From positions 55,588 through 119,587 of the forward strand of contig JAEWOR010000060.1 of the NCBI GenBank assembly GCA_023399595.1: a DNA stretch of 64,000 nt, in the 5' to 3' direction. Each line of letters starts with the position of its first letter. Within the stretch, counting starts at the first letter, position 1. The notes under the pieces were generated by a model. It did not search any database, was not told the origin of the DNA, and saw nothing but the letters and a program-made list of their open reading frames with translations. Shown piece by piece: positions 1-7,633 of the stretch. A program made the translations under genes and the position numbers. This DNA is from Bacteroidota bacterium. Its GTDB lineage: Bacteria > Bacteroidota > Bacteroidia > Flavobacteriales > Weeksellaceae.

Positions 1-2
1 AT

Positions 3-1988
3 CTTCACCGCGAATCCTTGCTTCTTCTTGATGAATTGGCTCTTAAAGACGGAAAAGTTTACAAAGACCTTCCCGATGAGGAGCAAGTGAAGTATCAACA
101 CTTACTTAAAAAAGAGCTTCGCACCAATACTTTAGACGAAACTACGAATACCATTACGTTCTCACCAGAACGTGCTAAAGTTCAAGCAAAATTAGCAGAT
201 TATTATACCAAGCTTTTCATGGATGATGCTTCCATGGCTGAACTTCGTGATAATTATGCGATTCCGAAAAATACCGTGAAAGACAAGGAAAGAATGGACA
301 AAATGAACGCCTTCTTCTCTTGGACCACTTGGGTGTGTATCACCAATCGTCCTAACGATGATGTGTCCTACACCAACAACTGGCCACACGATCCAACGGT
401 AGGGAATATTCCTTCTAGTTCATTGCATTTATGGTCTGGTTTCAGTGTTTTAATGCTTTTGGTGGGTGTTGGCGCTTTGGTTTTCTATCATGCTAAAAAC
501 AGAGAAGAAGAAATATCTGAAGCACTTCCTTTGGAAGATCCAATGAGGAATATGAAGCCTACGCCTTCCATGCGTGCTACTTTAAAATATATTTGGGTAG
601 TTGCTTTATTGATTCTTGTTCAAATGTTGGCGGGCGTTGTAACAGCGCATTATGGTGTGGAAGGAAGCGCATTTTATGGACTCCCTTTGGATGAAATCTT
701 ACCGCAACAAGTTTCCCGAAGCTGGCACGTTCAGTTGGCTATTTTCTGGATTGCAACTTCTTGGCTGGCAACAGGATTGTACATTGCACCTGCAGTTTCT
801 GGCTACGAACCAAAATATCAAAAATTAGGTGTCAATATTCTATTCGGAGCGTTGTTAATTGTTGTTTTTGGATCATTAACGGGACAATGGTTTGGTGTGA
901 TGCAAAAATTAGGATATGTAGATAATTTCCTTTGGGGGCATGCAGGATATGAGTATATTGAACTGGGTAGAGTTTGGCAAATTTTATTGCTTGTTGGATT
1001 AGTTCTTTGGTTGATTTTAATGCTGAGAGCTTTGATGCCAGCGTTAAAACGCAAAGATGAAAACCGTCACATGCTTACCTTATTCGTAATTGCTTCTGTT
1101 GCTATTGCAGTATTCTACGCATCTGGATTAATGTACGGAAGACAAACGCACTTAGCCATTGCTGAATATTGGAGATGGTGGGTGGTTCACCTTTGGGTAG
1201 AAGGTTTCTTCGAGGTTTTTGCGACCGTTGTAGCAGCGTTCTTATTCACAAGATTAGGTTTATTAAGAATTAAATCGGCAACAGTTTCGGTATTATTCTC
1301 CACCATTATTTTCCTTGCAGGAGGTATTTTAGGAACGTTCCACCATTTGTATTTCAGTGCTACACCAACAGCGGTTTTAGCTTTGGGAGCTACTTTCAGT
1401 GCATTAGAAATTGTTCCTTTGGTATTAATTGGTTACGAAGCTTATCATAACTATCAAATTTCAAAATCTACAAAATGGATTAAAGCTTATAAATGGCCAA
1501 TCTATTGTTTCATCGCGATGTGTTTTTGGAACTTCTTAGGGGCAGGAATCTTCGGATTTGCCATTAACCCACCCATTGCATTGTATTATATTCAAGGCTT
1601 AAATACCACCGCAGTTCACGGTCACGCCGCATTATTTGGAGTGTACGGAATTCTAGGAATTGGTTTAATGCTTTTCATCTTGAGAGGGTTGTACCCAGAT
1701 AGAGAATGGAATGATAAATTAATTGGATGGGCATTTTGGCTAACAAATATCGGATTGTTTGTGATGACTACCATTAGTATTCTCCCAATCGGAATTATGC
1801 AGGCGGTAGCTTCTATTCAAGAAGGATATTGGTACGCACGTTCCGCAGAATTTATGCAAACCGAAATCATGCATTTCCTAAGATGGATGCGTGTTCCAGG
1901 AGATATTTTACTGGCCTTGGGTGAATTATTACTCGTAATTTTCATCATCGGATTAAAATTCGGTTGGTCAAATAAAGAAAAAAGATAA
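3..1988 (+). CDS. norB: Quinol-dependent nitric oxide reductase, large subunit (5'-truncated by window edge)
   Basis: Reduces nitric oxide to nitrous oxide at the inner membrane, taking electrons from quinol (qNor/NorZ type). The frame is open from base 3 and reads LHRESLL before the first possible start, which is the HRE segment typical of the qNor N-terminal domain, so the true start lies outside the window. Visible hallmarks are the extracytoplasmic TNRPNDDVSYTNNWPHDP segment, many membrane helices, RSWHVQLAIFWIAT carrying a haem-ligand His, the GTFHHLYF pair, a Glu in FSALEIVPL, and the HGHAALFG double-His haem motif near the C-terminus. The N-terminal fusion distinguishes it from cytochrome c-dependent NorB, and no norC is seen. 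A hemerythrin-domain gene follows after a terminator. The family call is firm. Confidence 0.95.
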   Translation, partial: LHRESLLLLDELALKDGKVYKDLPDEEQVKYQHLLKKELRTNTLDETTNTITFSPERAKVQAKLADYYTKLFMDDASMAELRDNYAIPKNTVKDKERMDKMNAFFSWTTWVCITNRPNDDVSYTNNWPHDPTVGNIPSSSLHLWSGFSVLMLLVGVGALVFYHAKNREEEISEALPLEDPMRNMKPTPSMRATLKYIWVVALLILVQMLAGVVTAHYGVEGSAFYGLPLDEILPQQVSRSWHVQLAIFWIATSWLATGLYIAPAVSGYEPKYQKLGVNILFGALLIVVFGSLTGQWFGVMQKLGYVDNFLWGHAGYEYIELGRVWQILLLVGLVLWLILMLRALMPALKRKDENRHMLTLFVIASVAIAVFYASGLMYGRQTHLAIAEYWRWWVVHLWVEGFFEVFATVVAAFLFTRLGLLRIKSATVSVLFSTIIFLAGGILGTFHHLYFSATPTAVLALGATFSALEIVPLVLIGYEAYHNYQISKSTKWIKAYKWPIYCFIAMCFWNFLGAGIFGFAINPPIALYYIQGLNTTAVHGHAALFGVYGILGIGLMLFILRGLYPDREWNDKLIGWAFWLTNIGLFVMTTISILPIGIMQAVASIQEGYWYARSAEFMQTEIMHFLRWMRVPGDILLALGELLLVIFIIGLKFGWSNKEKR

Positions 1989-2005
1989 TTTAAATTTAAT
2001 TTGTT

Positions 2006-2040
2006 ACCCCATCGTTTTTTAGGAAATGATGGGGTTTTTA
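2006..2040 (+). terminator. Intrinsic terminator after norB
   Basis: An 8-bp stem ACCCCATC/GATGGGGT with a 14-nt loop is followed by a T run, 18 nt after the norB stop. It separates norB from the hemerythrin-domain gene. Confidence 0.85.
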
Positions 2041-2060
2041 ATTCTATAAAATTTAAAAAA

Positions 2061-2513
2061 ATGAAAAGAAACGAAAACATCGTTGAGCTGTCTCGCGATC
2101 ATCATTTTGGATTGCTTTGTTCATGGAAAATCCGACAAGGATTAAAGAAAAATATTGATGCAGAACGTATAAAAAAATATATCGACTATTTTTGGAATTA
2201 CCATTTAAAAGAACATTTCCGTGAGGAAGAAGAAATCCTTTTTCCTTATTTAAAAGACGAAATGTCGAAGCGTATTGCCCAAGAACATTTGGAAATTAAA
2301 AATTGGGTTCAGAAAATTGTCAACGAAAATGAAGTTTCCCATTTTGAAAATCTCGCTGAGGTTTTAGAAAAGCATATCCGTTTCGAAGAACGAGAATGGT
2401 TTCCGCATTTGGAGAAAAACCTCAATGAAAATCAACTTTCAGAAATTGGAAAAGCTTTACAAGAAATTCATTCTCAAGAAAAAGACGATTATCAGGACGA
2501 ATTTTGGAAGTAA
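2061..2513 (+). CDS. Hemerythrin-domain (HHE) protein
   Basis: A 150-residue cytoplasmic protein with a single HHE cation-binding domain. Candidate iron ligands are the His of RDHHFG near residue 15, H and E in LKEHFREEEE near residues 54-59, EH in AQEHLEIK, and H/E in LEKHIRFEERE. The first ATG of the MKRNEN start is chosen; an upstream TTG at 2001 would put the start inside the norB terminator. Single-domain hemerythrins bind a non-haem diiron centre and serve in oxygen or NO sensing, scavenging or iron-centre repair. Its position directly after nitric oxide reductase suggests a nitrosative-stress role, which is inference. It lacks the N-terminal ScdA-type domain of the repair-of-iron-centres (YtfE/ScdA) proteins. 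Confidence 0.88.
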   Translation: MKRNENIVELSRDHHFGLLCSWKIRQGLKKNIDAERIKKYIDYFWNYHLKEHFREEEEILFPYLKDEMSKRIAQEHLEIKNWVQKIVNENEVSHFENLAEVLEKHIRFEEREWFPHLEKNLNENQLSEIGKALQEIHSQEKDDYQDEFWK

Positions 2514-2596
2514 ATTTTATTTTTTGATAGTTCAATTGTTATAGGTTGGTGATTAATTAGTATTATTTTTGAATACTTAAAAAAAATAAACGAGTT

Positions 2597-2977
2597 ATGA
2601 AAAATCTTGTGTTGATGTTGGCTTTAGGAAGCTTAGCTGCTTGTAGTACACCAAAAATGATAGGAAACGATAAAGACAGTCACGGTTGCAAAGCTTCTGC
2701 AGGACAAACTTGGAGCGAGTTGAAACAAAATTGTATTCAGGTTTTTAACGAAGGAACAAGACTGAATCCTATTGATTTTCAAAAAGATGAAGCTGTTATC
2801 ATTGTATTTTTGGTTTTTAATGATGATCAATCCAAAGCTGAAATGTTTTTATCTGATAAACCGAATGTAATTTTGAATAAAATTCAAGACGGAAATTTTA
2901 CAGCTGGAAAATATGTATATAATTCTTCGGAATCTACTTTATACATTGATGGAAAAGCTATTTACAAAAAAGAATAA
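2597..2977 (+). CDS. Small lipoprotein, unknown function
   Basis: A 126-residue predicted lipoprotein: the N-terminus MKNLVLMLALGSLAAC is a signal peptide with a lipobox ending in Cys16. The mature part contains HGCKASAGQTWSELKQNC, a paired-Cys segment I have the impression of seeing in short Bacteroidota lipoproteins. A hydrophobic beta-rich stretch (EAVIIVFLVFND) follows. No catalytic motif is visible and I cannot assign a function. It is likely anchored in the inner or outer membrane, facing the periplasm. It precedes the DUF488 gene by 13 nt, so the two may be co-transcribed. Confidence 0.8.
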   Translation: MKNLVLMLALGSLAACSTPKMIGNDKDSHGCKASAGQTWSELKQNCIQVFNEGTRLNPIDFQKDEAVIIVFLVFNDDQSKAEMFLSDKPNVILNKIQDGNFTAGKYVYNSSESTLYIDGKAIYKKE

Positions 2978-2990
2978 ATATTAAACAATC

Positions 2991-3341
2991 ATGAAAATTC
3001 TTCTCAAAAGAGTTTACGAAGATGCTTCACCGCAAGATGGCTATCGAGTTTTGGTGGACAGATTGTGGCCAAGAGGAATGTCTAAAGAACATGCCGATAT
3101 TGATGAATGGAACAAAGATTTGGCACCTTCTACAGAATTGCGCTTGTGGTTTCATCACGATGTTTCTCGTTGGGAAGCGTTTTCTGAAAAATATTTAAAA
3201 GAACTTCAAGACAATAATTTTGGTCCAGATTTTCTAAAACGTTTACAACAACAAGAAATTGTAACATTAGTTTACGCTGCCAAAGATGAAAAACATGGTC
3301 ATCCTTTGGTTTTAAAAGAATATTTAGTGCATTTAATGTAG
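2991..3341 (+). CDS. DUF488 family protein (YeaO-like)
   Basis: A 116-residue cytoplasmic protein of the DUF488 (YeaO) family at about the normal family length. Recognisable family blocks are KRVYEDASPQDGYRVLVDRLWPRG at residues 6-29, DIDEWNKDLAPSTELRLWFHH at 38-58, RWEAFSEKYLKEL at 61-73 and VTLVYAAKDEKHGH at 92-105. The biochemical role of the family is not settled. The start is the ATG 13 nt after the preceding lipoprotein gene, so an operon is plausible. No membrane or export signal is present. Confidence 0.9.
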   Translation: MKILLKRVYEDASPQDGYRVLVDRLWPRGMSKEHADIDEWNKDLAPSTELRLWFHHDVSRWEAFSEKYLKELQDNNFGPDFLKRLQQQEIVTLVYAAKDEKHGHPLVLKEYLVHLM

Positions 3342-3364
3342 AAATTTCATTTTTAAAAATAATC

Positions 3365-3372
3365 TATCTTTG
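3365..3372 (+). promoter_or_regulatory. Promoter -7 element TATCTTTG
   Basis: Matches the Bacteroidota -7 consensus TAnnTTTG about 100 nt upstream of the ABC-F remnant. No TTG at the usual -33 distance is seen, so this is a partial match. Confidence 0.4.
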
Positions 3373-3475
3373 TAATTCAAAATTACTCGTAAAAAACATG
3401 TAAAATATTTTTCTTTCAACGACTTTTTTAGTGCAGAAGCCATCTGCATAAAATTTTATTTATAAAGAAAAAATC

Positions 3476-3751
3476 ATGTTTATTTTACAAAATATTTCTT
3501 ATTCGCATCTCAATAAGGAGATACTTTTTCATCACATATTTTTCTCTGTACAAAAAGGTGACAAAATTGCTTTGGTGGGTCAAAATGGAGTAGGGAAATC
3601 CACTCTTTTAAAATTGATTTCTGGTCAAATTTCACCTACAGAAGGCCAAATTATAACTTCTGGATTCATGTATTTTTCATGTAATGGCTCAGAAATTTTT
3701 ATAATTTTAATGTGGGTTTCTGTTTTAAAATCTAAGTTTTTATTGGTATAA
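3476..3751 (+). pseudogene. ABC-F ATPase, N-terminal remnant
   Basis: Residues 1-62 read like the start of an ABC-F type ATPase (ribosome-associated, two ATPase domains, normally over 500 residues): MFILQNISYSHLNKEILFHH, then GDKIALVGQNGVGKSTLLKLISGQ with an intact Walker A, then SPTEGQIITSG. After about residue 62 the similarity stops and the last 30 residues (FMYFSCNGSEIF onward) look like unrelated intergenic sequence before a chance stop. No signature motif, Walker B or second domain exists downstream. I read it as a deletion remnant. A real 91-residue protein is possible but would lack all ATPase function. Confidence 0.7.
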
Positions 3752-4105
3752 TAAATTGATTTTTAGTGATTTCTTTAATTTATTTGTTTTTCAATTTTAA
3801 ATATCGTATTATTGTATTTATTAGAGGTGCGAAATATGAGAGCTAAGCATTTTTTTAGTTACAAATTACATACGATGGAAATCTTGTTTTCATTGAAATA
3901 CTTGCATCACGATTCTTTTTTAAAAAGTTCTAAAGACTTCATCAATTAATCCCTGTCGGATCCAAGACAGGGTAATCTTACAATTTTTTACGTTCAACTA
4001 AGCTGTTTCACCAAAAGAAAATCGGCTTAAAGGTGTTTTGTTTCTGTGGATCATTTTTAATGAAATAGCACCAAATATTAATTATCAACTAAAAATTAAA
4101 AAAAG
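3752..4105 (+). other. Gene-free 354-bp stretch after the ABC-F remnant, with one hairpin
   Basis: AT-rich and without a convincing gene. It holds a perfect 7-bp stem CCCTGTC/GACAGGG (3951-3972) around an 8-nt loop with no T run after it, so it is not a classical terminator. A 37-codon open frame at 3836-3949 has no recognisable similarity. The region probably marks where the missing part of the ABC-F gene, or an insertion that replaced it, used to be. Confidence 0.5.
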
Positions 4106-4486
4106 ATGTCTACACATATTACAGTAACAACAGGAATTTATGATGCTATAAAAGAAGTTATTAGAACAAGAAAAGTAAGTATCCCAGAGATAAATCGTTT
4201 AACAGCAGAGCTTAAAGATGCTCAACAGCTTTTAAGACGTGATTTGCCTGCGGACACAGTGACCGTAAACAGAGTGGTAAAAATTAAAGACCATACTGAA
4301 AATGAGGAGAAAGAATATATTTTTGTTCCTTCCCCACGTGCCAATCTTAAAAAAAATAAATATTCAATTCTTTCGGATATTGCTTTGGCAACGGTAGGTT
4401 ATAAAGTAGGAGATATTATTGAATGGCCTTTTAAAGATGGAGATAAGAAAATTGAAATTTTAGAAGTTTCAGTTTTTGAAGCTTAA
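4106..4486 (+). CDS. GreA/GreB C-terminal-domain protein (Rnk-like)
   Basis: A 126-residue cytoplasmic protein. Residues 1-45 form a short helical segment and residues 46-125 match the FKBP-like C-terminal domain of GreA/GreB/Rnk: DTVTVNRVVKIKD, EEKEYIFVPSPRAN, YSILSDIALATVGYKVGDIIEW and KIEILEV. It lacks the long N-terminal coiled coil that reaches into the RNA polymerase channel, so it is closer to Rnk-type proteins than to a full transcript-cleavage factor. Such proteins bind RNA polymerase. The exact role here is inferred only from the domain. A strong terminator follows directly. Confidence 0.82.
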   Translation: MSTHITVTTGIYDAIKEVIRTRKVSIPEINRLTAELKDAQQLLRRDLPADTVTVNRVVKIKDHTENEEKEYIFVPSPRANLKKNKYSILSDIALATVGYKVGDIIEWPFKDGDKKIEILEVSVFEA

Positions 4487-4503
4487 AAAATATAGTTTTT
4501 AAC

Positions 4504-4540
4504 AAAAAAGGAGATCACAAAATTGTAATCTCCTTTTTTT
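4504..4540. terminator. Bidirectional terminator between the Rnk-like gene and porX
   Basis: A stem of about 12 bp, AAAAAAGGAGAT/ATCTCCTTTTTT, has A and T runs on opposite sides. It can therefore end transcription from both convergent genes. Confidence 0.85.
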
Positions 4541-4544
4541 TATG

Positions 4545-4575
4545 GTTTCGGCAAAATCGGAGATTTTGCCAAAAC
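4545..4575. repeat. Inverted repeat next to the terminator
   Basis: Two 14-nt arms, GTTTCGGCAAAATC and GATTTTGCCAAAAC, with one mismatch and a 3-nt loop. It lies 3' of porX and next to the terminator. No T run follows on either strand, so it could protect an mRNA 3' end or be a second processing hairpin. Confidence 0.6.
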
Positions 4576-4605
4576 TACACCCAATATAATAAACTATGAA
4601 AAAAA

Positions 4606-6150
4606 TCATTTGGGTTCTAAAATGCTTATTGGAATAATACATTCCTCCAAAGAAATTCCACCGTGTTGATAGGTATCTTTATAGTAATTTACAAAATGAT
4701 TGTAATTTTTTGGGTAGGCTAAGAAGATGTTATTCTTCGCAAAAATATATTTTGAACTTAAATTTCCTTTTGGTAAAAAGAGTTTTTCAGGATTTGAAAT
4801 CGCCCAAACATCGCTGTCATCATACGTTAAACTTTTACCAGTTTTATATCGGATATTGGTAGAAGTTTCTCTGTCTCCTACTACTTTGCTAGGTTTTTTT
4901 ACATACACCGTTCCGTGATCGGTGGTAATCACCAATTTAAATCCGTTTTCAGCTGCAGTTTTTATTAATTTTAGAATAGATGAATTCTCGAACCAGTTTA
5001 AAGTTAATGATCTAAAGGTTTTATCATCCCGAATTAACTGATCTATAATATGATTATCTGTTTTGGCGTGCGAAAGGATGTCGATAAAATTATAAACAAT
5101 TACCAATAAATCATTATTTTTATGTTGATTGAAATCGTCATAAATTTTCTTCTCGAAATCGGCATTTAAAACTTTTAGATATTTCATAGATTTGGAGCCT
5201 AAACCTAAGCGCTTCATTTGGTCTTCCAAAAATTCCCTTTCATGCTCATTTTTATTCCCTTCTTCATTATCATTAAACCATTTATCCGGAAAGCGCTTTT
5301 CAATTTCTGAAGGCATTAAACCTGCAAAAAATGAATTTCTAGCATATTGAGTAGCGGTAGGAAGAATAGAGTAGTAATAATCTTCGGAAATCTTGTTATA
5401 ATACTTTGTGAAAAGTGGTTCTATTACTTTCCATTGGTCATAACGGAGGTTATCAATCATTAAAAGTAAAACTTTTTCTTTTTCAACTTCAGATTTTACT
5501 TTGTCTTTGAAAAGGGTATGGCTCATCATAGGCTTGTCGTTTCCAACCAACCAATCTTCGTAGTTTTTCTCTATAAATTTTGCAAACTGAATATTTGCTT
5601 CCTCTTTTTGAGACTGCAATAAATCTGCAAATTCACTGTCGGTAACCTTATCGAATTTTATCTCCCAATTCAGAATTTTCTTGTAATATTCTGCCCATTC
5701 ATCATAAGTTCTAATATAAGAAAGCTCCATGGAAAGGTTCCTGAACCCTTGTTGATATTCTAAAATGGTTTTTTGTTCCACCAAATCGTCTTCTTGAAGG
5801 TTTTTCTTTAAACTCAACAAGATTTGATTAGGATTTACAGGTTTTAAAATATAATCTGAAATCTGCGAACCAATGGCTTGCTCCATAATATGCTCTTCCT
5901 CACTTTTGGTCACCATTACAATTTTGAGGGAGCTATCTTTATCTTTTATCATCGGAATGGCTTCCAAGCCAGAAATTCCTGGCATATTTTCATCAATTAA
6001 AGTGAGATCAAATTTTTGTTCGTCTATAAGTTCTAAAGCTTCGTTAACATTATTTACGGGGGTTACAGAATAACCTTTGTTTTCTAAAAACACGATATGC
6101 GGTTTTAGTAAATCTACTTCATCATCTATCCACAATATTTTTTTTGACAT
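4606..6150 (-). CDS. porX: PorX, response regulator with PglZ-type effector domain
   Basis: A cytoplasmic two-component regulator of type IX secretion and gliding, 514 residues, the usual PorX length. Residues 1-125 are a receiver domain with acidic D9/D10, the phospho-acceptor D53 in LTLIDENMPG, and Lys in SDYILKPVNP. The rest is the PglZ/alkaline-phosphatase-superfamily domain: VLLLMIDNLRYDQW near residue 230, ILPTATQYARNSFFAGLMPSE, and VITTDHGTVYV near residue 410 with metal-binding D and H. In studied species PorX is paired with the kinase PorY and dimerises on phosphorylation, and its effector domain has zinc-dependent phosphodiesterase activity. No porY is adjacent. It is transcribed towards a bidirectional terminator. 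Confidence 0.95.
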   Translation of the reverse strand: MSKKILWIDDEVDLLKPHIVFLENKGYSVTPVNNVNEALELIDEQKFDLTLIDENMPGISGLEAIPMIKDKDSSLKIVMVTKSEEEHIMEQAIGSQISDYILKPVNPNQILLSLKKNLQEDDLVEQKTILEYQQGFRNLSMELSYIRTYDEWAEYYKKILNWEIKFDKVTDSEFADLLQSQKEEANIQFAKFIEKNYEDWLVGNDKPMMSHTLFKDKVKSEVEKEKVLLLMIDNLRYDQWKVIEPLFTKYYNKISEDYYYSILPTATQYARNSFFAGLMPSEIEKRFPDKWFNDNEEGNKNEHEREFLEDQMKRLGLGSKSMKYLKVLNADFEKKIYDDFNQHKNNDLLVIVYNFIDILSHAKTDNHIIDQLIRDDKTFRSLTLNWFENSSILKLIKTAAENGFKLVITTDHGTVYVKKPSKVVGDRETSTNIRYKTGKSLTYDDSDVWAISNPEKLFLPKGNLSSKYIFAKNNIFLAYPKNYNHFVNYYKDTYQHGGISLEECIIPISILEPK

Positions 6151-6298
6151 ATTTTTTTCATTTTTTTAAGTTGTACAATTTACATCAAAATAGCGACCAT
6201 TTCATCGTAATTTCTCCAAAAAAAAATGCATTAAAAGTTAATTTTGAGTTAAAAAACCACTTTATCTTAGATAAGGAAATGAAAACCTATTTTTTCCG

Positions 6299-6306
6299 TA
6301 ATTTTG
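6299..6306 (+). promoter_or_regulatory. Promoter -7 element TAATTTTG for the HD-domain gene
   Basis: A full match to TAnnTTTG, 18 nt before the ATG at 6325. No clear TTG is visible at the -33 distance. Confidence 0.5.
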
Positions 6307-6324
6307 TGCTGCTTATAAAATTTT

Positions 6325-7548
6325 ATGCAAAACAAACTGAAAATCATCAACGATCCTGTTCATGGATTTATAAAAATACCTCACGAAATTCTTTTTGATG
6401 TTATAGAACATTCTTATTTTCAGAGGTTAAGACGTATTTCACAAACTGGACTTCTTAATCTTATTTTTCCAGGCGCAACTCATACAAGATTTCATCACGC
6501 TTTAGGAGCTATGCATTTAATGTTTACAGCTCTGGAAACGCTTAAGTTGAAGAATGTTATTATTTCTAAAGAGGAAGAAAAGGCTGCAATGTTGGCCATT
6601 TTGTTACATGACGTAGGACATGGTCCGTTTTCTCATGCTTTAGAAAGTATGTTGATGGACGATTGGCATCATGAAAAATTGTCGTTGCTATTAATGAACA
6701 AGTTGAATGATGAGTTTGATGGACAATTATCATTGGCGATTGAAATGTTTCAAGGGAAATATTCTAGAAAATTTTTTAATCAATTAATTTCCTCACAATT
6801 GGATGTGGATCGATTAGATTATTTAAAAAGAGATAGTTTTTATACTGGAGTTGCAGAAGGAAATATCAATACACAACGTATTATTTCAATGATGAATGTT
6901 TCTGAAGATGAAGAATTGGTGATTGATGCAAAAGGAATTTACTCCATCGAGAATTTTCTCACGGCAAGAATGTTCATGTATTGGCAAGTTTATTATCACA
7001 AAACGGCAGCTTTAGCAGAATTTCTGTTAGTAAAAATCCTTGAACGTGCTAAATTATTGGCTTCACAAGGAGTGGATTTACCAGCATCGGATAACTTAAA
7101 ATATTTTTTACATCGAAGCAACGATTCCGCGACTGAAGAAGATATCCTCAGATTTACGCAATTGGATGATAATGATGTAATTCAAGCTATGAAACTTTGG
7201 CAACATGCGGATGATTTTGTACTTTCTTACTTCTGTAAATCTATTATTCAAAGGAATTTCCCCAAAACTATTTTATCTTCTCAAAAGTTTAAACAAAAGG
7301 ATATTCAGGAAAAAATTCTTCAAACAAATTTATTTTTTGGCATTGAAGAAGGGCAGACATTGGTTAATCAGATTTCAAGAGAATTGCTTCCTTACAATAC
7401 AGAAAAGCAACCTATCTTTTTATTGAACAAGAAGGGAGAAAAAATAAAGCTTAATCATTCGGAAAACCAAATACTTTCCAGTTTAATTGTAAATAATAAT
7501 AAGAAGTATATTTTTACGTTTCCAAGAGAAATAGTGAGTAACAAATAA
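6325..7548 (+). CDS. HD-superfamily phosphohydrolase
   Basis: A 407-residue cytoplasmic metal-dependent phosphohydrolase. The HD-domain metal ligands are visible in the first 120 residues: RFHHALGAMHL, then LLHDVGHGPFSHALE with the HD pair, then RLDYLKRDSFYTG near residue 170 containing the final Asp. The family includes dNTP triphosphohydrolases and (p)ppGpp-like hydrolases; the substrate cannot be read from sequence. It sits upstream of the lipid A genes and was probably inherited in that neighbourhood. No Shine-Dalgarno sequence is present, as usual here. The start is the first ATG, giving MQNKLKIINDPVHGF, the conserved N-terminus of this subfamily. Confidence 0.9.
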   Translation: MQNKLKIINDPVHGFIKIPHEILFDVIEHSYFQRLRRISQTGLLNLIFPGATHTRFHHALGAMHLMFTALETLKLKNVIISKEEEKAAMLAILLHDVGHGPFSHALESMLMDDWHHEKLSLLLMNKLNDEFDGQLSLAIEMFQGKYSRKFFNQLISSQLDVDRLDYLKRDSFYTGVAEGNINTQRIISMMNVSEDEELVIDAKGIYSIENFLTARMFMYWQVYYHKTAALAEFLLVKILERAKLLASQGVDLPASDNLKYFLHRSNDSATEEDILRFTQLDDNDVIQAMKLWQHADDFVLSYFCKSIIQRNFPKTILSSQKFKQKDIQEKILQTNLFFGIEEGQTLVNQISRELLPYNTEKQPIFLLNKKGEKIKLNHSENQILSSLIVNNNKKYIFTFPREIVSNK

Positions 7549-7619
7549 TTTTTTTATTATTGACATAAAAATTAAGTGTAAACTACATAAAAACTTACTT
7601 AAGGATTTATAGAAATTAT

Positions 7620-7627
7620 TATCTTTG
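7620..7627 (+). promoter_or_regulatory. Promoter -7 element TATCTTTG abutting lpxD
   Basis: The element ends only 6 nt before the lpxD ATG at 7634. With the usual distance from -7 element to transcription start, the lpxD mRNA would begin at or next to its start codon and be leaderless. Confidence 0.6.
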
Positions 7628-7633
7628 CACGAT

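Noticed and set aside
3836..3949. A 37-codon open frame in the gene-free stretch
   Set aside because: It is short, with no recognisable similarity, no promoter and no partner. Chance open frames of this size are common in AT-rich DNA.
4606..6150. PglZ domain as part of a BREX or Pgl phage-defence system
   Set aside because: The domain is fused to a receiver domain in the standard PorX arrangement, and no brx or pgl genes are near. It is a type IX secretion regulator.
7625..7633. TTG start three codons upstream of the lpxD ATG
   Set aside because: It lies inside the -7 promoter element, and the family N-terminus starts at the ATG. The same reasoning removed TTG or GTG starts at 2001, 20126, 45454, 48503, 52201, 56417, 61515 and 17074.
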